Below, piece by piece: positions 58,201 through 64,000 of a DNA stretch of 64,000 bases. The notes beneath the pieces are model-generated. The model saw only the letters and a program-made list of their open reading frames with translations. It made no database searches and was not told the DNA's origin. The number at the start of each line of letters is the position of its first letter. Positions within the stretch are counted from its first letter, which is position 1. This DNA comes from Planctomycetota bacterium (lineage in GTDB: Bacteria; Planctomycetota; Planctomycetia; Gemmatales; Gemmataceae): assembly GCA_003669555.1 (NCBI GenBank), contig QWOS01000111.1, positions 1 through 64,000 of the forward strand. The letters run 5' to 3'. A program made the translations under genes and the position numbers.

Positions 58201-58481
58201 GCAATGTTCCGGCGCAATCGCTGGTCCTTCTGAACGATCCGCTGGTGCGTGAAATGTGCCGGCTGTGGGCTGATCGCGAGATGAAGACCACGGGTAACGA
58301 ATCGGCCCGGGTGTCCAGGATGGCGCTGGCCGCCTATGGCCGCGAGGCCAGCACCGCTGAAGTGGAGGTGCTAAGCAGGTTTTTGCTCGACCAGGCTGCG
58401 GCTGGGGCCCCGGAAGCGGAACGCCTGACGGCTTTGGCGCACGCCTTGGTCAACACCCGTGAATTCATCTTCCTGCGCTAG
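55263..58481 (+). CDS. PSCyt1-DUF1549-DUF1553 cytochrome protein, copy 2
   Basis: A 1072-residue paralogue of the 46926 protein, clearly diverged. Signal sequence, PSCyt1 heme domain (CQKCH near 44-48; [20 protein letters not shown]), DUF1549 ([20 protein letters not shown] and [20 protein letters not shown]), a middle region unrelated at a glance to copy 1, and DUF1553 ([38 protein letters not shown]). Divergent from the SGNH/heme gene across 229 bp and followed 26 bp later by its DUF1501 partner. Family secure; function unknown. Confidence 0.92.
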   Translation: [1072 protein letters not shown]

Positions 58482-58507
58482 GGCGCAGCTTTGAGGGGAG
58501 TGATGGC

Positions 58508-59956
58508 ATGACAGGCAACTTGCATGGCTGGTCCTGTGGCGTAGGTATGCCCCGCGTGCTCAACCGACGGTCCATGCTCGACCGCTGCGCCCTGGGGTTT
58601 GGCGCGGTGGCTTTCTCCGCGCTGAATGCCCGCAACGGGGCAGCCGCCTCGCTGGACACATCCACAGGTCTGGTGGGTTTGCACCACCCGGCCCGGGCGC
58701 GGGCGGTCATTTTCCTGTACATGGATGGCGGGCCGAGCCAGGTTGACACCTTTGATCCCAAGCCTCTCCTTGACAAATACAATGGGCGCAATCCGGCGGA
58801 ACTGTTCAAGGTGGATCCCACCCAGTTCAACAATGTGGGCAAGGTGCTTGCCTCACCCTGGAAATCCAGGCAGCGGGGGCAATCGGGCCTGCCTGTCAGC
58901 GACCTGCTCCCTGAGTTGGCCCGGCATGCAGACAAGCTGTGTGTGGTGCGCAGCATGGTCGCCAAATTTCCCGAGCATACCAGCGCCAATTATTTCCTGC
59001 ATACCGGATCCGGTTTGCAGGGAAGGCCAAGCTGGGGTGCCTGGCTCAGCTATGGACTGGGCAGCTTCAACCGGGATCTGCCCGGTTTCATGGTGCTTAA
59101 CGGGGGACTGATACCGCCTGGCGGGCTCGACAACTTCAATAGTGGCTTTCTACCGTCCGCCCATCAGGCTTCGGTCCTCAAGGCTGGTAATCGTCCCGTT
59201 GCCAATATCGCCGCTGTCGAGGGGCGGCCCGGCCAGCAGCGCGCCATGCTGAACCTCTCGGCCAGGCTCGATGACGAGCACTTGCGCGCCTTCGGCACCC
59301 ATCCCGAACTCGAGGCAGCCATCGCCAACCAGGAGACCGCCTTCCGCATGCAGGCCTCCATGCCTGCCCTGGTGGATGTTACTGGCGAAAGCCCGGCCAC
59401 CCGCGCGCTGTATGGCATGGACAGCACCTTCGAGCCCACGCGGATCTATGCCCAGCAGTGCCTCCTTGCCCGCCGTTTGGTGGAACGCGGGGCCCGGTTT
59501 ATCGAGATCACTTGTCCGAATGTCGGTTTTGATCGCTGGGACCAGCATTCGGCCTTGAAGGAAGGCCACGAAAAAAACTGCCGGGCTGTGGACCAGCCAA
59601 TTGCCGGCCTGCTGCAAGATCTGGAATCGCGCGGCATGCTGGATGAGACTCTGGTGGTCTTTTCAGGAGAATTTGGCCGCACCCCGTTCGCCCAGGGTGG
59701 CGACGGACGCGACCACAATCCTCAGGGATTTTCCATCTGGATGGCGGGTGGCGGTGTGCGAGGCGGCATGGCTCATGGCGCCACCGACGAATGGGGCTAC
59801 CGGGCTGTGCAGGACAAGGTGGAGGTCCATGACCTGCATGCCACCATGTTGCATTTGCTGGGAATAGATCACAAGCGGCTTACCATGCGCTGGGGCGGTC
59901 GCGACATGCGCCTGACCGATGTGCATGGTGAGGTGGTCCGGCCCATTTTGGCCTGA
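58508..59956 (+). CDS. DUF1501 protein, copy 2
   Basis: A 482-residue DUF1501 protein with a Tat-like start (LNRRSMLDRCALGFGAVAFS). Family blocks: VIFLYMDGGPSQVDTFDPKP, FDRWDQHSALKEGHEKNCRA, LVVFSGEFGRTPFAQGGDGR and DLHATMLHLLGIDHKRLTMR. The ATG at 58508 has a ggggag site. It is collinear with the 50210 protein but moderately diverged, as its PSD1 partner is. Probably one transcript with 55263-58481. Confidence 0.93.
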   Translation: MTGNLHGWSCGVGMPRVLNRRSMLDRCALGFGAVAFSALNARNGAAASLDTSTGLVGLHHPARARAVIFLYMDGGPSQVDTFDPKPLLDKYNGRNPAELFKVDPTQFNNVGKVLASPWKSRQRGQSGLPVSDLLPELARHADKLCVVRSMVAKFPEHTSANYFLHTGSGLQGRPSWGAWLSYGLGSFNRDLPGFMVLNGGLIPPGGLDNFNSGFLPSAHQASVLKAGNRPVANIAAVEGRPGQQRAMLNLSARLDDEHLRAFGTHPELEAAIANQETAFRMQASMPALVDVTGESPATRALYGMDSTFEPTRIYAQQCLLARRLVERGARFIEITCPNVGFDRWDQHSALKEGHEKNCRAVDQPIAGLLQDLESRGMLDETLVVFSGEFGRTPFAQGGDGRDHNPQGFSIWMAGGGVRGGMAHGATDEWGYRAVQDKVEVHDLHATMLHLLGIDHKRLTMRWGGRDMRLTDVHGEVVRPILA

Positions 59957-59973
59957 ATTGGTCCGGCCGGACC

Positions 59974-60645
59974 TCAGGGCAAATGGGGCAGTACGTGTCT
60001 GATACGCGCTCCCAGCCAAAGGCAGGCGCCGGCCAGGCTGATCACCAGCCCCCAGCCTGGGGGGCCAAACGCCAGGCAATTGACCATCAGCAGCAGCAAG
60101 GCGAAAGAGGCTGCCAGACCCAGCATTGCTGGTAGCGGTCCGGGCCACACTGCGCAACCGATGGATAGCAAGCCAAGCCCGGCCACAGTGATCCCCGCAC
60201 GGGTTGCCAGGCCTGTTATCACTGTTGGAGTGAGAGCTTCCAACTGAGGGTTTGGCAAAGGTTGGTCGGTGTACCAGGGGCCCTGCAAGCCGGTGCCAAT
60301 CAGCAATACAGAGATCAGGGACAATAATTTTTGCCGCCAGCCCCTTGCTTTTTGCGCCGTCCGGGTTGGAGGTAGGCGGTCGGGGGTAACTGGTTCAGGC
60401 TGATTCAGGGGATGGCTTGCGGGTTTCTCTGCCAGGAGAAAGGGTGATGGTTCATCGAACAAGCCTGCCAACTGGCTGGCGGGCTGCCACTCTTCGGAGG
60501 CTTCGTGGCGCAGCAGGTCAACAGGTAGCAGGTGCCCTGTAAGAGTCATCTGGCGCAGTTGCGCCCAGGTGTAGCAATCCGCCCCACTGCCGTCCCGCAG
60601 GATGTGCCAGCAATCAGGCAGTCTGGCATGAATGGGCTGGGTCAT
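59974..60645 (-). CDS. GYF_2-domain membrane protein
   Basis: A 223-residue protein. Residues 12-64 form a GYF_2/DUF4339-type domain (CWHILRDGSGADCYTWAQLR, then LLPVDLLRHEASEEWQPASQ), a small fold used for Pro-rich peptide or protein contacts. It is followed by a Pro-rich linker and four or five membrane helices (about 108-220). Divergent from the ECF-type sigma gene across 238 bp. The start at 60645 lacks a strong ribosome binding site, but the domain begins there. Function unknown; a membrane scaffold is plausible. Confidence 0.8.
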   Translation of the reverse strand: MTQPIHARLPDCWHILRDGSGADCYTWAQLRQMTLTGHLLPVDLLRHEASEEWQPASQLAGLFDEPSPFLLAEKPASHPLNQPEPVTPDRLPPTRTAQKARGWRQKLLSLISVLLIGTGLQGPWYTDQPLPNPQLEALTPTVITGLATRAGITVAGLGLLSIGCAVWPGPLPAMLGLAASFALLLLMVNCLAFGPPGWGLVISLAGACLWLGARIRHVLPHLP

Positions 60646-60883
60646 GGTATCAGGATGTAATGGATTGGTTTAGTTCCATTTTTTAGGTAGTGATAAGCCC
60701 TTATTTATCTTTAGCGATTCATAAGCCTTTCAAGGGCCAGAAAAAATTATTCCGGTTTGTTTGTCCCTTGATGGCCGGCGCGGTCGCTTATGCAAATAAA
60801 AAACCGGTGAGACTGTGAATGGGGCGATTGTTTGGTAACCTGATTTCTGCCACAATGAGTTAGCGCAGGAGGTAGCCAGGGCT

Positions 60884-61540
60884 ATGGGGGCATCCACCAA
60901 CAGTCAGCTGCAATACTGCCTGGATCCAGTTGTTTTTGATCGGCCGGGAACGCTGGAAAAACTTCTGGAAATCTCTGAAGCCAGTCTGCGGCGTCTGGCA
61001 AGGCACAGGTTGCGTGATTTTCCCAACCTGACTCGCTGGGTTCAGACCGATGATGTGCTGCAGAATGCCATGCTGCGACTGAACCGGAGCCTGAAAGAGC
61101 TGCGCCCACAGACAGTTCGGGCTTACTTTGGCCTGGCGGCCTTGCAGATCCGCCGGGAATTACTGGACCTCACCAAATCGATTTTTGGACCCATCGGCTT
61201 TGGCACCCTCCATCACACCGATGCTGTTGGCAGCGGCGTGAAACTGGTGGCCGATGATGGCATTTCCCCCAAGGAAATGGTTGGCAAAATAGACGAACTC
61301 ACCGAGTTGTTGTCGCTGGAAGAGCGTGAGTTGGTGGATCTGTTGTTCATCCATAGCCTCACCCAGGATGAAGCGGCCTTGGTGCTGGGGATATCAACAC
61401 GCACCCTGAAAAGGCGCTGGCTTTTGGCCCGGATGAAACTGGGCAGAAGCGCCGGGCAGGACAACCTGACCGAAAACACTGGCCACCCGCCCGAAACCGA
61501 TAGCCAGGCGGATACCGGGGAAATAAACCACCAGCCTTGA
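60884..61540 (+). CDS. ECF-type RNA polymerase sigma factor
   Basis: A 218-residue sigma-70 family protein. Region 2 includes TDDVLQNAMLRLNRSLKELR and VRAYFGLAALQIRRELLDL (core binding, -10 recognition). Region 4 is LLSLEERELVDLLFIHSLTQ, then DEAALVLGISTRTLKRRW (-35 helix-turn-helix). A charged, low-complexity tail (195-218) follows. It resembles the planctomycete-expanded extracytoplasmic-type factors. The ATG at 60884 has an aggaggt site. No anti-sigma gene is adjacent; the divergent GYF_2 membrane protein is the only neighbour that could regulate it. Confidence 0.9.
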   Translation: MGASTNSQLQYCLDPVVFDRPGTLEKLLEISEASLRRLARHRLRDFPNLTRWVQTDDVLQNAMLRLNRSLKELRPQTVRAYFGLAALQIRRELLDLTKSIFGPIGFGTLHHTDAVGSGVKLVADDGISPKEMVGKIDELTELLSLEERELVDLLFIHSLTQDEAALVLGISTRTLKRRWLLARMKLGRSAGQDNLTENTGHPPETDSQADTGEINHQP

Positions 61541-61680
61541 GTCCGCGCTTTCCAAGATCGCCAGCCTTCCCGGTTGGCTGGCTCCGACAGCAGCCCTTCT
61601 ATAAGGGAACGACCCGGGTGGCAGTGGATGCCCAGGCTGGGGAATGCGGTTGGGGTTCAGGGGAAGCCTGGGGCTATCCG

Positions 61681-62679
61681 TCATTCCATCGGGGTTTCGC
61701 CACCCGCCCGGGTGCATAGCCCTTTCAGCATGGGCAGGGTCATGGTGGTTTGCAACATCCGCACCGAACCATCGGCGAAAGCGAAGTTCACCCCGCCGAT
61801 GTGCTGGCTACCAAAGGCCATGGACCTCATTTCCACCATGGCCTGGATGTCGTCGAGGGGTACCGGTACTGGCGGGAGGGGTGGTTGACCGGGCAAGGGG
61901 GGCGGGGGTGGCGTATAACCACGGATCAGCGGTGAATTGAGCAGGGTGAAGCCGGCATGGGTGACCTGGCTGATCGCCATGGGGCCGGCGGGTGCCCAGG
62001 CCCGGGTTTGCGAGAAAGGCTGCCAGGGCGGGTCTGGCTTGGGTTGGAGCGGGGCGCCCAGCCAACTGTCCCAGGCCATGTCGAAGTGGGTTCGCTCACC
62101 CAGCAGCAAGGTGTTCGAGGAGCCGTCGAGGATATCGGTCAGTCGAACCGCGACCTGCCTGGCGGTGGGCTTGGAGTAAAAGCCGGTTTCGTGGAAGATG
62201 CCATCCGCCTTGTTCTCGCGGAAAGGCAGCACCCGGCTGCCGCCATTACCACCATAGCTGCTCAGCCCGGCCATGAAGTTCGCCCCGGCTATGGAGAGGG
62301 GATTTTCAGGGAGTGTTGCGCTGGGGCACACGAGGTTTTTAATGACTGCCCGCGCCGGACCACCCGGTAACATGTTGGCGGTTGGATCAGCCCAGTTCCA
62401 GGCACTGGCAAGGGCCGATTGCTCGATATGCGGCAGCAAATAACAGAAAAAGCTGCCTTGGCGGGCGGGGTCGCGCGAATACCCCGGAGGCAAGGCACCA
62501 TCCGTGTCATGATGGTTGTGGCAGGCCAGTGCCAGTTGTTTCAGGTTGCTTTGGCAACTCATGCGGTTGGCCGCTTCGCGGACCTTTTGCACCGCCGGAA
62601 TAAGCAAGCCGACCAGCACCGCGATGATCGCGATAACCACCAGCAGCTCAATCAGGGTGAATCCATGACGCTGGCGCAT
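61681..62679 (-). CDS. DUF1559 prepilin-like protein
   Basis: A 332-residue protein starting [20 protein letters not shown], the type IV prepilin-type leader cleaved after Gly6, followed by the DUF1559 (SBP_bac_10-type) domain: [20 protein letters not shown], the central [16 protein letters not shown] and the C-terminal [20 protein letters not shown] Pro-rich loop lies at about 250-265. The ATG at 62679 places the leader as in the family; an upstream in-frame start at 62730 is rejected. Planctomycetes carry dozens to hundreds of these; pseudopilin-like assembly is presumed. Confidence 0.93.
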   Translation of the reverse strand: MRQRHGFTLIELLVVIAIIAVLVGLLIPAVQKVREAANRMSCQSNLKQLALACHNHHDTDGALPPGYSRDPARQGSFFCYLLPHIEQSALASAWNWADPTANMLPGGPARAVIKNLVCPSATLPENPLSIAGANFMAGLSSYGGNGGSRVLPFRENKADGIFHETGFYSKPTARQVAVRLTDILDGSSNTLLLGERTHFDMAWDSWLGAPLQPKPDPPWQPFSQTRAWAPAGPMAISQVTHAGFTLLNSPLIRGYTPPPPPLPGQPPLPPVPVPLDDIQAMVEMRSMAFGSQHIGGVNFAFADGSVRMLQTTMTLPMLKGLCTRAGGETPME

Positions 62680-62779
62680 GTGCTGGTTGCCTGGAGGAGA
62701 GGAATGCACCAAGCATACCCCCTGGGGCATGCCAAGGGAAATGGCGTCTCTCCAGGAGAATCAGCAAGGGAAGCAACCC

Positions 62780-63109
62780 TTATGGTTTTTTTGCTGGTTC
62801 ATCCTGGAAAACATTGTCTTTTTCCAGCGGTAACTGGAAGGCATCGGCCACACGGGTCATGAAGTGGCAACGACCAGACCACCAGACCACCTGCCACATC
62901 CCTTCGCGTCCAAACTCTTTTTCCAGTCCCTCGAGGTCGGCTTGCGAAACCTTCCAGGGTTCCAGGGCTTGTTTACGGGCGAAGCGTAGTGCCATTTGGT
63001 GCCCCACAGGCAGGCTCGACCAGTTGCCGCTGGCCAGCATCTTTTCCCGATCGAAAATTTCGTTTTCTTTCAGCCCCGCGACCGCGAGGCCCATTTCGCA
63101 ATGACCCAT
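62780..63109 (-). CDS. Downstream part of the TGA-interrupted gene, as a conventional ORF
   Basis: A standard genetic-code reading gives a separate 109-residue ORF starting at the ATG right after the TGA. It carries only the end of the CMD/AhpD-like domain (MGHCEM at its N-terminus, then WWSGRCHFMTRVADAFQLPL). There is no ribosome binding site of its own beyond the upstream coding sequence, and the ORF starts in the middle of the redox motif. It is therefore better seen as the continuation of the 62780-64000 gene than as an independent protein. Listed so that it is not mistaken for one. Confidence 0.4.
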   Translation of the reverse strand: MGHCEMGLAVAGLKENEIFDREKMLASGNWSSLPVGHQMALRFARKQALEPWKVSQADLEGLEKEFGREGMWQVVWWSGRCHFMTRVADAFQLPLEKDNVFQDEPAKKP

Positions 63110-64000
63110 TCAATAAAAGCAGTTGAGTGAACGCGTCACCACCCAGAACATGTCCGCTGAGAGCATCGGGTCGAGCCTGGCGCCCTCGGGCTTGGCCCCT
63201 TCCCGTTTGCGGCGGCCATCGACACGGAACTGGTCCACGCAATCGAACCAGGCATCGGCGATCTCGGCCTGATGACCAAAAGCCACCAACCCCCAACCCA
63301 CCTTGGGCCAGCGGCGTACCCAACTGTCTATTTCCAGGTGTGGCTGCACTTCTTTCCAGCCCGGAATGCGAATACGGGCCACCCGTTTACGCTGGTTTTC
63401 CAGGCTTTCCTGCAATTGGGCCAGCGATTGGCCTGTCCAGGCGGGATCATCCGGCCCCAGGTTTTTCCCTGGTTCCTTGCCGGGCTTTGTCACTGCGGCT
63501 GGTGGCTTGGGTGGCCCGGTGCTTTTGGTTGGCTGAGTGCGTTTGATACCGAAGGCCACCAGCACAGGCGCGGGAACTCCTTCGGATTCGATGGGGGGAC
63601 GCAGTGTGAGCAGCAGCCGATCCTGGAAGCTGCCATGAGCCACCAGCAGTACCATCGCCACCACTTGCGATTCGCTGTAAGTGGCCAGCAGTTCCTTCAC
63701 CTGGGCGTCGGTGGTCCGGGAGGCTTCCAAAGCCAACTGGCGGGCGAAATCCCAAACCAGTTTTTCCTGGGGTGGCAGGGTGGCGATATCCGGCGCACCG
63801 GCTCCGGTATCTTCGCGGAGATCGGTCAGGGCGATGGCCCTGCCATAATCGCTGTGGTTGGCATCAGCTACCGCCAGGCGAATCAGGGCCCGCAAACGCG
63901 GGTGCAGCGAGGGGGCGGTGCGGGTGAGCCCATCCAGCCGCAGCATGGCCGCGGTGGCATGGGGCATCGGGCCCGCCAGCAGGCGGGCCCAGGCCGGCAA
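62780..64000 (-). CDS. Candidate selenoprotein: carboxymuconolactone-decarboxylase/AhpD-like, partial at the window edge
   Basis: Read through one in-frame TGA (63112-63110), this frame encodes at least 406 residues, with its N-terminus beyond the right edge. It is a two-domain carboxymuconolactone-decarboxylase/AhpD-like redox protein. The first half has LRALIRLAVADANHSDYGRA; the second has ADMFWVVTRSLNCFY-U-MGHCEM and GRCHFMTRVADAFQLPLEKD. Planctomycete homologues, as I recall them, read NCFYCMGHCEM, so TGA replaces the second Cys of the CxxC redox motif, giving CxxU. The frame on both sides is intact and family-like, which argues against decay. A hairpin with a GGUC loop follows 27 nt later. 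Alternatives are a true nonsense mutation, a sequencing error, or two coupled genes (the codon after TGA is ATG). Confidence 0.75.
63072..63091 (-). promoter_or_regulatory. SECIS-like hairpin after the TGA
   Basis: On the minus strand, 8 bp (ggcctcgc with gcggggct, two G-U pairs) close a GGUC tetraloop at 63083-63080. The loop begins 27 nt after the TGA, inside the coding sequence. Bacterial SECIS elements recognised by SelB are hairpins just downstream of UGA with G at the start of a small apical loop; E. coli fdhF has a GGUC loop, starting 19 nt after its UGA. The stem is GC-rich, as is the genome, so chance cannot be excluded. Confidence 0.55.
63110..63112 (-). other. In-frame TGA, candidate selenocysteine codon
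   Basis: Reading on the minus strand: aac tgc ttt tat TGA atg ggt cat tgc gaa. The TGA falls at the second position of the CxxC pair (C-F-Y-U). A single change from TGC or TGT would explain it. Confidence 0.7.

Noticed and set aside
62780-64000. Two independent, translationally coupled genes at TGA-ATG
   Set aside because: The break falls inside a conserved redox motif, the second part has no ribosome binding site or domain of its own, and the frames match without shift. Kept as an alternative, not preferred.

Overview
The window is GC-rich and comes from a planctomycete, most likely of the Gemmatales/Gemmataceae type. That inference rests on gene families typical of the phylum: two PSCyt1-DUF1549-DUF1553 proteins each paired with a DUF1501 protein, a PVC-type heme-binding protein fused to an SGNH hydrolase, a DUF1559 prepilin-like protein, a BBP7-type barrel, BatA/VWA membrane proteins, and lpxC/ompH showing a Gram-negative outer membrane. 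I saw no rRNA, tRNA, CRISPR array or insertion sequence.

Layout. 1-4.2 kb: dispersed palindromic repeats, then HtrA-like protease and ClpB (minus strand). 4.5-6 kb: small membrane protein and acetate kinase. 6.4-15 kb: a plus-strand run of glycogen phosphorylase, a membrane protein, BatA-type and VWA-type proteins and a CPBP protease. 15-20.8 kb: heptaheme TPR cytochrome and two tandem-duplicated alginate-export-type barrels (minus). 21-22.4 kb: an esterase remnant and a sulfatase-modifying-factor-like protein. 22.6-32.4 kb: two tandem VgrG cassettes. 32.6-38.2 kb: an exported protein, an ompH-lpxC-Gfo/Idh operon (minus) and two small genes. 38.4-43.7 kb: four consecutive exported proteins. 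43.8-46.7 kb: Tat-exported TIM-barrel protein and a redoxin/heme/copper-monooxygenase protein. 46.9-60 kb: two PSCyt1/DUF1501 pairs around the SGNH/heme protein. 60-64 kb: GYF_2 membrane protein, ECF-type sigma factor, DUF1559 protein and a carboxymuconolactone-decarboxylase-like gene cut by the right edge.

Two things stand out. First, the gene at the right edge is interrupted by a single TGA exactly where the family has the second cysteine of a CxxC motif. The frame continues intact, and 27 nt further on there is a GC-rich hairpin with a GGUC apical loop, as in the E. coli fdhF SECIS. It is a strong selenoprotein candidate (CxxU). Second, the VgrG region is two copies of one cassette: vgrG, a membrane-segment protein with VgrG-tip-like repeats, a detached beta-helix spike protein, and a coiled-coil protein ending in a conserved block with GNIWENW. 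Each protein has one near-constant half and one diverged half. A DUF6931-like protein after cassette 2 ends in GNIWEKW. This looks like a modular, mix-and-match type VI-like spike/cargo system not explained by standard annotation.
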